Positions 43,464 through 51,914 of a stretch of DNA of 64,000 nt are shown here, one piece after another (positions within the stretch are counted from its first letter, which is position 1; the number at the start of each line of letters is the position of its first letter). This stretch comes from Pullilachnospira sp963929535. GTDB lineage: Bacteria; Bacillota; Clostridia; Lachnospirales; Lachnospiraceae. Location: contig CAWVIZ010000014.1 of NCBI GenBank assembly GCA_963929535.1, forward strand, positions 248,001 through 312,000, written 5' to 3'. Below the pieces are notes generated by a model. That model searched no databases. It saw only the letters and a list, made by a program, of their open reading frames with translations, and was not told the origin of the DNA. The position numbers and the translations under genes are program-made.

Positions 43464-44618
43464 CTAGCCAAGACTGGTCAGATCTGTCTTTGGATCCGCC
43501 CCGTAGCGTCCCTCCAGATACTGTTTGTAGTAGGTTTCATCCTTCCGTACCTTTTCCCCGTTCTCCTTCAGGTAAAGCGCCAGCGGGTACAGGGCGGAGG
43601 AACCGTCAGGGGCCGGGGCTGTCAGCCAGATCTCATCTCTTCGCAGAAGGCTGTTGTTCATATTGGAGAGTTCCTGAGTGGACAGCAGGAGCTGGGCCCG
43701 GGAAGGATTGCCTCCGGGAGCGGTGAAGGCGCCAATGAGAGCGCCGAATACCTTGGAGTGGAGACAGATCTCCGGGTTGTCCGCCAGCACCAGCCAGCCC
43801 TCCCGGAGGGCCGCAAGAAGAAGCGCCGACCAGTATACGGTCCGGCGGATCCCCTCCGATTCCTCTTCCCAGAGAAAAACAGTCTTTTCCCTGCCGGTCA
43901 GGTGTTCCAGCTGCGGACCCTCCCAAGTGTTCCGGATCCCGGTCACCGGAAGATCCAGCCCGGAGAGCACCCGCAGCAGTCTGCTGACATTTTCATCCGT
44001 CTCCAGGAATTGTTCCAGGGAAAAGTCACCGGGCAGTTCTGTCCCGATCCGATGGATCTTCTTAAAGAAATCCAGAATACGGGAAAGCTGCTCATCGTTC
44101 TGATTCTGTCCCAGGAAATACAGCAGGGGAAGGTCATCGGTGAGCCGGGAGACATCGGCATGCTCCCAGTCAGTACACAGAAACACTCCTTCAGCGTCCC
44201 TGTCAAACAACACATCGTACGTCCCGCTGGAAAGATGGCGGCCGAAGAGATTCTCCTCCCGGATAAGACCCGGAACTGTTTTCAGCTGGTAGTCATACTC
44301 GTATTCTCCGGTACGGAAAATAATCTCGTATTCAGTGGGAACGGACGCCTGGGACGGATCGGGCCGGAAAAAGCAGGGCCGGCGATCGGCCGAGGGGGCA
44401 TCCAGGACCAGAGTCCTTAAGTGGAAGAGAGCGTCCAGCAGCGAGGATTTGCCGCTGCCGTTGGGGCCGTAAAGGGCAGCCAGCGGAAGGACTCTCAGCC
44501 CGTCCGTGGGATCCCCAAGAAGAGAGTCTTTGAATTCAGTGATCCTGGCCTCCGACAGGTCCAGGACTGCAGGACTGCGGAATCTGCGGTAGTTTGTCAG
44601 CGAAAATTGTATCAGCAT
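43464..44618 (-). CDS. Solitary AAA/ABC-type ATPase (COG1106-like) with altered catalytic motifs
   Basis: 384 residues of the RecF/OLD-like ATPase group. N-terminal MLIQFSLTNYRRFRS, Walker A YGPNGSGKSS with Lys57, a helical middle part, a signature-like SEGIRR. The Walker B region reads LVLADNPEICLH, with Asn281 where the catalytic Glu is expected (usual DEPEIxLH). The position of the H-loop His is Gln315 (STQELSN). ATP binding looks possible, hydrolysis impaired. Relatives occur in defence systems with a partner nuclease; no partner gene is adjacent. GGAGGTGACAAG fixes the start at 44618. Confidence 0.82.
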   Translation of the reverse strand: MLIQFSLTNYRRFRSPAVLDLSEARITEFKDSLLGDPTDGLRVLPLAALYGPNGSGKSSLLDALFHLRTLVLDAPSADRRPCFFRPDPSQASVPTEYEIIFRTGEYEYDYQLKTVPGLIREENLFGRHLSSGTYDVLFDRDAEGVFLCTDWEHADVSRLTDDLPLLYFLGQNQNDEQLSRILDFFKKIHRIGTELPGDFSLEQFLETDENVSRLLRVLSGLDLPVTGIRNTWEGPQLEHLTGREKTVFLWEEESEGIRRTVYWSALLLAALREGWLVLADNPEICLHSKVFGALIGAFTAPGGNPSRAQLLLSTQELSNMNNSLLRRDEIWLTAPAPDGSSALYPLALYLKENGEKVRKDETYYKQYLEGRYGADPKTDLTSLG

Positions 44619-44702
44619 CTTGTCACCTCCGTATGGTATGGGCGTATCACGCCGCCTCTTTTGCGGACCGGTCAGAGAACTCTGCTCCGGCATGATAAGG
44701 TA

Positions 44703-44732
44703 AGTATACCACGGGAAATATGGAAAATACAA
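44703..44732 (-). promoter_or_regulatory. Promoter of the AAA ATPase gene (minus strand)
   Basis: On the minus strand TTGTAT, an 18-bp spacer and TATACT (plus coordinates 44727-44732 and 44703-44708). Confidence 0.55.
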
Positions 44733-44782
44733 GACATTGCGAGATTTTTTCTCGTACATATCCGGTACTGCTGCATCCGGGG

Positions 44783-45037
44783 TCAGAATTTCCGCATGCA
44801 GCGGTCTTCCTGGATTTCCACCAGGATGATATCTTCTCCGATCTGCCGGATACAGTTCCAGGGAATACAGAATTCGCTGTCCCGTCCGAAGCAGCCGCAG
44901 AACCGGCCGGGTCCGGGCACGATCAGTTCGGTGATCTGCCCGGTAAGCGGATGAAACTCCACGTCCACCGGACAGCCCAGACTTTTGCAGCTGCAGGTAT
45001 TGATCACTTCCTTTTGTTTCAGATCGATGACTCTCAT
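44783..45037 (-). CDS. YlmC/YmxH-family PRC-barrel sporulation protein
   Basis: 84 residues, a single PRC-barrel fold starting MRVIDLKQKEVINTCSCKSLGCPVDVEFHP and ending in a conserved GEDIILVE strand. In Bacillus members (YlmC, YmxH) are associated with sporulation; the molecular role is not known. The ATG at 45037 is chosen over the one seven codons upstream because GAGGA lies 7-8 bp before it and because family members begin here. In many Clostridia it sits between sigG and nrdR, as here. Confidence 0.85.
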   Translation of the reverse strand: MRVIDLKQKEVINTCSCKSLGCPVDVEFHPLTGQITELIVPGPGRFCGCFGRDSEFCIPWNCIRQIGEDIILVEIQEDRCMRKF

Positions 45038-45163
45038 AGCAGCGTCCTCATGTTTCACTGTTTTATACTATTATATGAAATGTGGTTCCTGAAATACAGT
45101 ATGGAATGGGGGCAATGCCGCATCCGGGGAGACGGGGAAGTGCCGGCGGGCGGCAGTTCATGC

Positions 45164-45194
45164 AGCAGTGAAGCCGGAAGGCTGAACGGTAACC
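45164..45194 (+). repeat. Dispersed repeat family C, right end (C5)
   Basis: The last about 30 bp of family C, differing from C2 at a few positions (GAACGGTAAC instead of GAACTGTTAC). Confidence 0.65.
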
Positions 45195-45222
45195 AACTCA
45201 TCCCTCCGGTACAACAATGTTC

Positions 45223-45251
45223 TTGACGTTTCCGGCAGGGGATATTATGAT
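45223..45251 (+). promoter_or_regulatory. Promoter of nrdR
   Basis: TTGACG (45223-45228), an exact 17-bp spacer and TATGAT (45246-45251), five of six bases each. Confidence 0.75.
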
Positions 45252-45362
45252 GTAGGGGTCAAAAAATATTTCGGTATATCATATGCGGCAGAAGAAACAG
45301 AGACCAGGGCTGAAAATACAGTAATGGCCAGGGGTCAGGATAAAAAGAGGGAGAACAGTGAT

Positions 45363-45812
45363 ATGAGATGTCCGTTTTGTAATCAGGATAACACCAGGGT
45401 TGTGGATTCCCGGCCGGTGGATGAGAATACGGCTATCCGCAGAAGAAGACAGTGTGACGAGTGTGGGAAACGATTTACCACATATGAGAAGGTGGAGACT
45501 ATCCCGCTGATCGTCATTAAGAAGGATCAGAACAGGGAACAGTTTGACCGCTCAAAAATCGAGGCAGGAGTTCTGAGAGCCTGTCATAAGCGGCCGGTTT
45601 CCGCGGAACAGATCCATCATCTGGTGGACCAGGTGGAGACAGAGATCTTTAACCTGGAGGAACGGGAGATCCCCAGCAGTGTGATCGGGGAAATGGTGAT
45701 GGACAAACTGAAGGATCTGGAGGCGGTGGCCTATGTCCGGTTTGCCTCCGTTTACAGGGAATTTAAAGATGTGAATACCTTTATGGATGAACTGAAGAAA
45801 ATCCTGAAATAG
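45363..45812 (+). CDS. nrdR: Transcriptional repressor NrdR
   Basis: Nucleotide-sensing repressor of ribonucleotide reductase genes. 149 residues. Zinc ribbon MRCPFCNQDNT...CDECGKRFTTYE (four Cys) at 1-40, then an ATP-cone domain (about 46-136) that binds ATP or dATP. GAGGGAGAA before the ATG at 45363 supports this start; the frame is open upstream. No ribonucleotide reductase gene lies in the window. Confidence 0.96.
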   Translation: MRCPFCNQDNTRVVDSRPVDENTAIRRRRQCDECGKRFTTYEKVETIPLIVIKKDQNREQFDRSKIEAGVLRACHKRPVSAEQIHHLVDQVETEIFNLEEREIPSSVIGEMVMDKLKDLEAVAYVRFASVYREFKDVNTFMDELKKILK

Positions 45813-45919
45813 AAGCAGGTCCCCCTCCGCAGCGCTGTATCCGCTGTCTGTGCCGCGGCAGCGGACGGCAGAACCATAGAAGAACTGCTGCTGCGGCGCC
45901 GGGAAAACAGAGGTAAGGA

Positions 45920-45948
45920 TTGACAGTGACCAGAAACAGTGATAAAAT
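45920..45948 (+). promoter_or_regulatory. Strong promoter of the ABC importer operon
   Basis: TTGACA (45920-45925), a 17-bp spacer and TAAAAT (45943-45948): 11 of 12 consensus bases. ACAGTG (45936-45941, overlapping the spacer) and CACTGT (about 45960-45965) form an inverted repeat around the -10 that could be an operator. Confidence 0.8.
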
Positions 45949-46016
45949 CCTTTTACTGACACTGTAATGCGCTAATGCGCAACGGTTTAAAGGAAGAGAG
46001 ATTGGAGGAGGACGAT

Positions 46017-47093
46017 ATGAAAAACAAAATAGTAAAAAGCCTGCTGGCACTGGCCATGAGCGTACTGATGGCAGGAAGCCTGGCGGCCTGCGGCGGCAGC
46101 GGAGAGGAAGGAAGCGCTTCTTCCGACAGTGGCCAGGAGACAGCGGGAGATGATGCTTCAGATGCCGGGGAAGATACGGCAGACGGAGGAACGGATGACG
46201 GGCAGGCATCCGGAGAAACGTATAAGATCGGCGTGATCCAGTATATGCCCCACACGGCGCTGGACGCTGCCAATGAAGGATTTTTCCAGGCGCTGGACGA
46301 TCTGGGGATCAGCTATGAGGTGGATCAGCAGAATGCGGCCGGAGAGACATCCACCTGCCAGACCATTGCGGAGAACCTGGTGAACGCCGGCAACGACCTG
46401 ATTTTTGCCATCGCCACTCCGGCAGCCCAGGCTGTGGCAGGTATGACCACCGATATCCCCATCGTGCTCACTGCGGTGACGGATCCTGCCGATGCGGGAC
46501 TGGTGGAGTCCAATGAGGCACCGGGAGGCAATGTGACGGGAACCTCTGACCTGACCCCTGTGGCGGATCAGATCCAGCTGATCAAGAAGATCCTTCCCGA
46601 TGCCGAAACGGTGGGTATGCTGTACTGCTCATCCGAGGCCAATTCTGTATTCCAGATCGATATGGCCAAGGAAGCCTGTGACAGCCAGGGACTTTCCTAT
46701 GAGGATTACACGGTATCCAGCTCCAACGAGATCCAGAGCGTTGTGGAATCCGCTGTTGGAAAAGTGGATGTGCTGTATTCCCCGACGGATAATATCATTG
46801 CCAACAATATGGCCACCGTGTCCATGATCGCCAATGAGAACGGTATCCCGGTAGTCTGCGGAGAAGAGGGAATGGTGGACAATGGCGGTCTGATCACCTA
46901 CGGCATCAATTACACCGAGCTGGGCTACATGGCAGGCGAGATGGCGGCCAAGATCCTTACAGGGGAAAGCCAGCCGGCGGATATGCCCATCGAGTATCTG
47001 GACGCTGCCGGATGTACGCTGAAGGTGAATGCGGATACCGCAGCGGCTTTGGGACTGGATGCGGCAGAGCTGGAGGCAGCGGCCCAGTCCTGA
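46017..47093 (+). CDS. trpX: ABC transporter substrate-binding lipoprotein (TrpX-type)
   Basis: 358 residues. Lipoprotein signal peptide with lipobox LAAC (Cys at about 23), then an acidic Ser/Gly/Asp linker (about 25-65) and a two-lobe periplasmic-binding fold (PF04392-like: YKIGVIQYMPHTALDAANEGF; AEVTSTC-like TSTCQTIAENLV; IPIVLTAVTDP). Streptococcal relatives import tryptophan, so tryptophan or another aromatic compound is plausible; the sequence does not prove it. GGAGGAGG at 46004-46011 gives the start. First of three genes. Confidence 0.85.
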   Translation: MKNKIVKSLLALAMSVLMAGSLAACGGSGEEGSASSDSGQETAGDDASDAGEDTADGGTDDGQASGETYKIGVIQYMPHTALDAANEGFFQALDDLGISYEVDQQNAAGETSTCQTIAENLVNAGNDLIFAIATPAAQAVAGMTTDIPIVLTAVTDPADAGLVESNEAPGGNVTGTSDLTPVADQIQLIKKILPDAETVGMLYCSSEANSVFQIDMAKEACDSQGLSYEDYTVSSSNEIQSVVESAVGKVDVLYSPTDNIIANNMATVSMIANENGIPVVCGEEGMVDNGGLITYGINYTELGYMAGEMAAKILTGESQPADMPIEYLDAAGCTLKVNADTAAALGLDAAELEAAAQS

Positions 47094-47120
47094 GACAGAC
47101 ATAACTGAATAGAGAGAACG

Positions 47121-47199
47121 GCAGGCGCAAACTGCTGGAACCGCAGTTTGTGAGCGTGCATCTGCGGCAGTGAAGCCGAAAGGGCAAGCTGCCGCAAAC
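47121..47199 (+). repeat. Family C-like palindromic repeat (C6) inside the importer operon
   Basis: GCGCAAACTGC...GCAGTTTGTGAGC and GCGGCAGTGAAGCCGAAAGG followed by GCAAGCTGCCGC. It keeps the CAGTGAAGCCG core, but the flanks have changed so that they again pair (GCGGCAG/CTGCCGC), suggesting compensatory change. Confidence 0.6.
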
Positions 47200-47207
47200 A
47201 ACTGAGA

Positions 47208-47234
47208 GGGGGAGAAAGAAATTCTTTTTCCCCC
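47208..47234 (+). terminator. Hairpin between importer genes
   Basis: GGGGGAGAAAGAA / TTCTTTTTCCCCC with one G-U pair and almost no loop, no T-run after it. More likely an mRNA processing or stability element that lets the binding protein be made in excess over the membrane components. Confidence 0.45.
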
Positions 47235-47263
47235 ATGGTTTATGAACAGGAGGAAATTAGGAA

Positions 47264-48181
47264 ATGAGCGGTTTTCTTGTATCGATGCAGGGAGCTGTTT
47301 CCCAGGGGGTGATCTGGGGGATTATGGCCCTGGGTGTCTATATCACATTCCGGATTATGGATATTGCCGATCTGACGGTGGACGGAAGCTTTGCCCTTGG
47401 CGGCTGTACCTGCGCGGTGCTGATGGCGGTGCATGGGGTTAATCCCATTCTGGCGCTGGTGATCTCAACGGCGGCGGGATTTTTGGCGGGAGCGGTCACG
47501 GGGATCCTGCATACGGTATTTGAGATCCCGGCGATCCTGGCGGGAATTCTCACCCAGTATTCTTTGTGGTCCATCAATCTGAGGATCATGGGACAGAAGA
47601 GCAATATCCCTCTTCTGAACGTGGATTCTATTTTTACCTGGATGACCGATGCCACCGGACTTCGCCAGTCCACTGTGGTCCTGATCATCGGAGCGGTACT
47701 GGTGGCGCTTCTGATCTGGGGCCTGTACTGGTTCTTCGGTACGGAGATGGGAGCGGCCCTGCGGGCTACGGGAAACAATGAGGAGATGATCCGGGCCCTG
47801 GGAGTCAACGTAAAAGTGATGAAGGTCCTGGCTCTGGCCATCAGCAACGGCCTGGTGGGACTTTCCGGAGCCCTTTACTGTCAGAGCTCCAAAGTGGGTG
47901 ATATTCAGATGGGAACAGGTACTATCGTGATCGGCCTGGCAGCCATCGTCATCGGAGAGGTGCTGGTAGGGAAAAAGCGCGCCTTTGGAAGCAAGCTGCT
48001 TTCCGCAGTGCTGGGATCGGTGGTATTCTTCCTGATCCGTGCTGTGGTCATGTGGCTGAGGATCATGGAGGCCAACGATACAAAGCTGATTTCCGCTATT
48101 ATCGTGGTACTGGCACTTTGCGCGCCGGTGCTTTCCGACCGGTGGAAGCAGAGAAAATCATACTCAAAGGGGGATGAATAG
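47264..48181 (+). CDS. trpY: ABC transporter permease (TrpY-type)
   Basis: 305 residues, eight to nine hydrophobic helices, of the branched-chain amino acid/BPD_transp_2-like permease group. Characteristic stretches: MALGVYITFRIMDIADLTVDGSFALGG and ETLRATGxN-like ALRATGNNEEMIRALGVN, the coupling-loop region. AGGAGGAAATTAGG precedes the ATG. Second gene of the importer operon, 2 bp before the ATPase gene. Confidence 0.9.
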   Translation: MSGFLVSMQGAVSQGVIWGIMALGVYITFRIMDIADLTVDGSFALGGCTCAVLMAVHGVNPILALVISTAAGFLAGAVTGILHTVFEIPAILAGILTQYSLWSINLRIMGQKSNIPLLNVDSIFTWMTDATGLRQSTVVLIIGAVLVALLIWGLYWFFGTEMGAALRATGNNEEMIRALGVNVKVMKVLALAISNGLVGLSGALYCQSSKVGDIQMGTGTIVIGLAAIVIGEVLVGKKRAFGSKLLSAVLGSVVFFLIRAVVMWLRIMEANDTKLISAIIVVLALCAPVLSDRWKQRKSYSKGDE

Positions 48182-48183
48182 CC

Positions 48184-48981
48184 ATGCTGATCCTGAAAAA
48201 TGTGGATAAGACCTTCAACAAAGGTACGATCAATGAAAAAAAGGCGGTGCAGGGGCTGAACCTTACCCTGAACAGCGGGGATTTTGTTACGGTGATCGGA
48301 GGCAACGGAGCCGGAAAATCCACCATGCTGAACATGATCGCCGGTGTGTATCCCATAGACAGGGGAACGATCATCCTTAACGGCGAGGATATTTCCCGGA
48401 AGCCGGAACACGCCAGAGCCAAGTTTCTGGGAAGGGTATTCCAGGACCCCATGAAGGGAACAGCAGCCGGGATGGAGATTGAGGAGAATCTTGCGCTGGC
48501 TTACCGGCGGGGGCTGAAGCGCGGACTGCGCTGGAGTATCACCAAGGGAGAGAGGGAGCGGTATCACGAAGCCCTGAAAAGCCTGGGCCTGGGTCTGGAG
48601 GATCGAATGACCGCCAAAGTGGGTCTGCTCTCCGGAGGACAGCGGCAGGCGCTGACGCTTCTTATGGCCTCTCTTCGGAAACCGGAGCTGCTTCTTCTGG
48701 ATGAGCATACAGCGGCTCTGGATCCCAAGACAGCGGCCAAGGTGCTGGAGATCACAGAGAAGATCATTGATGAGCAGAAGCTGACCGCTCTGATGGTGAC
48801 CCACAATATGCGGGATGCCATCCGTCTGGGAAACCGCCTGATCATGATGCATGAGGGCAGGATCATCTATGATGTGGAGGGAGAGGAGAAAAAGAATCTC
48901 AAGGTATCTCAGCTCCTGGAAAAATTTGAACAGGTCAGCGGCGAGGAATTTGCCAATGACCGGATGATGCTGGCCAGATAA
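48184..48981 (+). CDS. trpZ: ABC transporter ATP-binding protein (TrpZ-type)
   Basis: 265 residues. Walker A GGNGAGKST, Q-loop FQDPMKGTA, signature LSGGQRQAL, Walker B LLLLDEHTAALDP, H-loop THN (the usual position of the catalytic His is VTHN). It energises the permease encoded just upstream. GGGGGATG lies 8 bp before the ATG. Ends 11 bp before a strong hairpin. Confidence 0.93.
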   Translation: MLILKNVDKTFNKGTINEKKAVQGLNLTLNSGDFVTVIGGNGAGKSTMLNMIAGVYPIDRGTIILNGEDISRKPEHARAKFLGRVFQDPMKGTAAGMEIEENLALAYRRGLKRGLRWSITKGERERYHEALKSLGLGLEDRMTAKVGLLSGGQRQALTLLMASLRKPELLLLDEHTAALDPKTAAKVLEITEKIIDEQKLTALMVTHNMRDAIRLGNRLIMMHEGRIIYDVEGEEKKNLKVSQLLEKFEQVSGEEFANDRMMLAR

Positions 48982-48991
48982 AGAACATGAC

Positions 48992-49026
48992 CGGATCGGG
49001 GAAGTCCCTTTCCCCGATCCGATTTC
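48992..49026 (+). terminator. Terminator of the importer operon
   Basis: Perfect 12-bp stem CGGATCGGGGAA (48992-49003) / TTCCCCGATCCG (49010-49021) followed by ATTTC. A weak T-run. Confidence 0.7.
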
Positions 49027-49168
49027 CGTGATACTGCGGACAGCTTGCGGCAAGGCCGTTGGCTGTCCGCTGCCCGGCAGATGGTGCTGCGTGCCGGCGG
49101 CACGCTCTGGCGCAGGCCGCAGCGAAGGGAAGATCTGCTCATGCAGGCATGGCGGCTGCTTGCCGGGC
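49026..49168 (-). repeat. Dispersed repeat family B, copy B2 (inverted relative to B1)
   Basis: The reverse complement matches B1 in order: GCCCGGCAAGCAGCCGCCAT, GCCTGCATGAGCAGATC, GCACCATCTGCCGGGCAGCGG, ACAGCCAACGGCC, CCGCAGTATCACGG. It lies between two terminators. The 48982-49350 gap consists of terminator, B2, terminator, promoter and leader. Confidence 0.75.
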
Positions 49169-49190
49169 ATATCGCTGAAAATGGAGAAAA

Positions 49191-49222
49191 GCCCCGGGAT
49201 CTTTCCCGGGGCCTGTTTTTTT
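49191..49222 (+). terminator. Second terminator, after repeat B2
   Basis: GCCCCGGGA (49191-49199) / TCCCGGGGC (49204-49212) with a 4-nt loop, then CTGTTTTTTT. Better T-run than the first. It would stop any transcription that passes through B2. Confidence 0.85.
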
Positions 49223-49231
49223 CTGGTTTGT

Positions 49232-49260
49232 TTGACTTCCCGGGGGTGAAGTGATACACT
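49232..49260 (+). promoter_or_regulatory. Promoter of nhaC-alaA
   Basis: TTGACT (49232-49237), an exact 17-bp spacer and TACACT (49255-49260). Confidence 0.7.
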
Positions 49261-49350
49261 GTAACCATGTCTTTCGGAATCCATGGGAGAACGTGGGAAG
49301 TGTTCTGAGAATTCCATAAAAAATTTCCGGAAGTGAGGAGGGAAAAGCGA

Positions 49351-50664
49351 ATGGAGAATCAAAAGGGAAGCGCCTGGGCGCTGCTTCCGATCGGAGTGTT
49401 TCTGGTGATATTTCTGGGAGCCGGGATAGTTACCGGTGATTTTTATGCCATGCCGGCCATTGTGGCCTTTCTGGTGGCATTGTTTGCGGCATTTCTGCAG
49501 GACCGGAAGCATTCGTTTAATGAAAAGATCCATCTGATAGCCGCAGGTGTGGGAGATGACAATATTATCACCATGTGTCTGATCTTCCTGGCGGCAGGAG
49601 GGTTTTCCGGGGCTGTGACTGCGGCGGGAGGAGCGGAGAGCACAGTGAATCTGGGATTGTCCATCCTCCCGGCAGGTGTGGCGGTGGCAGGCCTGTTTGT
49701 CATCGGCTGCTTTATCTCTGTGTCCATGGGAACGTCCATGGGGACCATTGGCGCTCTGGCGCCTATCGCGGTGCAGATCAGCGAGAAGACCGGGTTTTCC
49801 ATGGCCATCTGCATCGGCGCGGTGGTATGCGGAGCCATGTTCGGAGATAATCTGTCTATGATCTCTGACACTACCATTGCGGCGGTAAAGACCCAGGGAT
49901 GTGAGATGAAGGATAAGTTCCGGGAGAACTTTTTTATTGTACTGCCGGCAGCGCTGCTGACGATCGTCTTTTTCCTGGTGCTGACCAGGAATATGGATTT
50001 TCAGATGGATGTAAAGCTGGAGTACAATATCCTGCAGGTGCTTCCTTACCTGGTGGTCCTGGTGGGGGCTCTGATGGGGCTCAACGTGTTTCTGGTGCTG
50101 ATCGCGGGAACGGTGCTGTCCCTGCTGGTGGGTGTGGGTACGGGAACCATCCAGGCGGCGGAGATGTTCCGGATGGTGGCGGAAGGACCGGACGGAACCG
50201 GCGGAATTATGGGGATGTACGATATCACAGTGATCTCCATGGTAGTGGCCTGCATCGTAGCTCTGGTGAAGGAGATGGGCGGTATCCAGTTTCTGCTTTC
50301 CTTTATCCGGAAAAGGATCCGGGGGAAAAGGGGCGGAGAGCTGGGGATCGCGGCGCTGGCGCTTCTGGTGGACCTGTGTACCGCCAATAACACCGTGGCC
50401 ATCGTGATGGCAGGGCCTATTGCGAAAGAAATCTGCCAGGAGTACGGTATCTCTCCCAGAAGAAGCGCGTCTCTGCTGGATATGTTCACGTCTGTGGGGC
50501 AGGGACTGATCCCCTATGGGGCCCAGCTTCTGCTGGCGGCCGGATTTACGGAGCTGACGCCTTTTGAGATCATGCCGTACTGCGTGTATCCCATTCTGAT
50601 GGCGGTATGCGGAGTGATCTGCATCTTATTTGTAAAAAGGAGAGACTCGAATGAAACGATTTGA
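49351..50664 (+). CDS. Na+/H+ antiporter, NhaC family
   Basis: 437 residues with about twelve membrane helices. FGDNLSMISDTTIAA is the conserved ion-translocation segment of NhaC-type carriers, and a second half repeat shows DLCTANNTVAIVMAGPIAKEI. It may exchange Na+ for H+ or carry an organic acid or amino acid, as related carriers do. GTGAGGAGGG at 49333-49342 is the Shine-Dalgarno, so the ATG at 49351 is the start. It overlaps alaA by 14 bp, which hints at a role linked to alanine or pyruvate metabolism. Confidence 0.9.
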   Translation: MENQKGSAWALLPIGVFLVIFLGAGIVTGDFYAMPAIVAFLVALFAAFLQDRKHSFNEKIHLIAAGVGDDNIITMCLIFLAAGGFSGAVTAAGGAESTVNLGLSILPAGVAVAGLFVIGCFISVSMGTSMGTIGALAPIAVQISEKTGFSMAICIGAVVCGAMFGDNLSMISDTTIAAVKTQGCEMKDKFRENFFIVLPAALLTIVFFLVLTRNMDFQMDVKLEYNILQVLPYLVVLVGALMGLNVFLVLIAGTVLSLLVGVGTGTIQAAEMFRMVAEGPDGTGGIMGMYDITVISMVVACIVALVKEMGGIQFLLSFIRKRIRGKRGGELGIAALALLVDLCTANNTVAIVMAGPIAKEICQEYGISPRRSASLLDMFTSVGQGLIPYGAQLLLAAGFTELTPFEIMPYCVYPILMAVCGVICILFVKRRDSNETI

Positions 50665-51871
50665 AAAATCTTCAAAACTGGATAATGTTTTGTACGATGT
50701 GAGAGGTCCGGTGGTGGATGAGGCCGCAAGGATGGAGGCGGAAGGGCTTTCCATTCTGAAGCTGAACATTGGAAATCCGGCGCCCTTCGGTTTCAATGCA
50801 CCGGAGGAGGTGATCCTGGATATGCGGCAGTCTCTGTGGGATTGTCAGGGATATTCCGATTCCAAGGGCCTGTTTTCCGCCAGAAAGGCCATTATGCAGT
50901 ATTCCCAGCTAAAAGGGATCCCGGGAGTGACCATTGATGATATTTATACGGGGAACGGGGTCAGCGAGCTGATCAATCTGTGTATGCAGGCGCTTTTGAA
51001 CGATGGGGACGAGATCCTGATCCCTTCCCCTGACTATCCGCTGTGGACGGCTACAGCCACCCTGGCGGGGGGAAAGGCAGTTCATTATATCTGCGACGAG
51101 GAGTCTGACTGGAATCCGGATCTGGAGGACATCCGAAGCAAGGTGACAGACAGGACGAAAGCCATCGTTATCATCAATCCCAATAATCCCACGGGAGCCC
51201 TGTATCCCAGGGAGATCCTGGAAGGGATCGTAAAGATCGCCAGGGAACATAATCTGATCATTTTCTCCGATGAGATTTATGACCGGCTGGTGATGGACGG
51301 ACTGGAGCATACCTCTATTGCCGCCCTGGCAGGAAAGGATGTATTCTGCGTTACCTTCAGCGGTCTGTCCAAATCCCATATGATCGCAGGTTTCCGGATC
51401 GGCTGGATGATCCTCAGCGGGGCAAAGGAAGCTGCCAGAGGGTATATTGAGGGGCTGAAGATGCTGTCCAACATGCGGCTCTGCTCCAATGTACCGGCTC
51501 AGGCCATTGTCCAGACTGCCCTGGGCGGCTATCAGAGCGTGAAGGAATACCTGGTGCCGGGAGGGAGAATCTATGAGCAGAGAAACAGGATCTATGAGCT
51601 GCTGAACGACATTCCCGGCGTGTCCGCCAAGAAGCCCAAGGCGGCCTTTTATATCTTTCCCAAACTGGATGTGGAGAAGTTTCATATCCACAATGATGAG
51701 CAGTTTGCGCTGGATCTGCTGCGGGAAAAGCGCATTCTGATCGTATCCGGAGGAGGGTTCAACTGGAAACAGCCGGATCATTTCCGGATCGTATACCTGC
51801 CCAGAGTGGCTGACCTGGAGAAGGCGGCAGGAAAGCTGAGAGACTTCCTGTCCACGTATCGTCAGGACTGA
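50651..51871 (+). CDS. alaA: Alanine transaminase AlaA-type aminotransferase
   Basis: PLP-dependent fold type I enzyme; the E. coli homologue makes alanine from pyruvate and glutamate. 406 residues. Very close to E. coli AlaA throughout (EKSSKLDNVLYDVRGPV; LKLNIGNPAPFGF; GNGVSELI; INPNNPTGA; TALGGYQS). PLP lysine is Lys241 in FSGLSKSH. AAAAAGGAGAG sits before the ATG inside the end of the antiporter gene, so the two are translationally coupled. Converges with AraC-3 downstream. Confidence 0.95.
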   Translation: MKRFEKSSKLDNVLYDVRGPVVDEAARMEAEGLSILKLNIGNPAPFGFNAPEEVILDMRQSLWDCQGYSDSKGLFSARKAIMQYSQLKGIPGVTIDDIYTGNGVSELINLCMQALLNDGDEILIPSPDYPLWTATATLAGGKAVHYICDEESDWNPDLEDIRSKVTDRTKAIVIINPNNPTGALYPREILEGIVKIAREHNLIIFSDEIYDRLVMDGLEHTSIAALAGKDVFCVTFSGLSKSHMIAGFRIGWMILSGAKEAARGYIEGLKMLSNMRLCSNVPAQAIVQTALGGYQSVKEYLVPGGRIYEQRNRIYELLNDIPGVSAKKPKAAFYIFPKLDVEKFHIHNDEQFALDLLREKRILIVSGGGFNWKQPDHFRIVYLPRVADLEKAAGKLRDFLSTYRQD

Positions 51872-51914
51872 GAACATCTGACTGTCAGATGGGAGGGGAA
51901 AACCGGAGCCGGGA

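Larger units (their letters stand above)
45038..45362. other. Non-coding gap between divergent ylmC and nrdR
   Basis: Contains a family C end (CAGCAGTGAAGCCGGAAGGC at 45164-45183, followed by TGAACGGTAAC to 45194) and the nrdR promoter (listed separately). The remainder of about 110 bp is the nrdR leader, without a stable hairpin that I can see. Confidence 0.55.

Noticed and set aside
51875..51891. Palindrome CATCTGACTGTCAGATG after alaA as terminator
   Set aside because: Arms of 8 bp with a 1-nt centre and no T-run; it could be chance or a minor site between converging genes.
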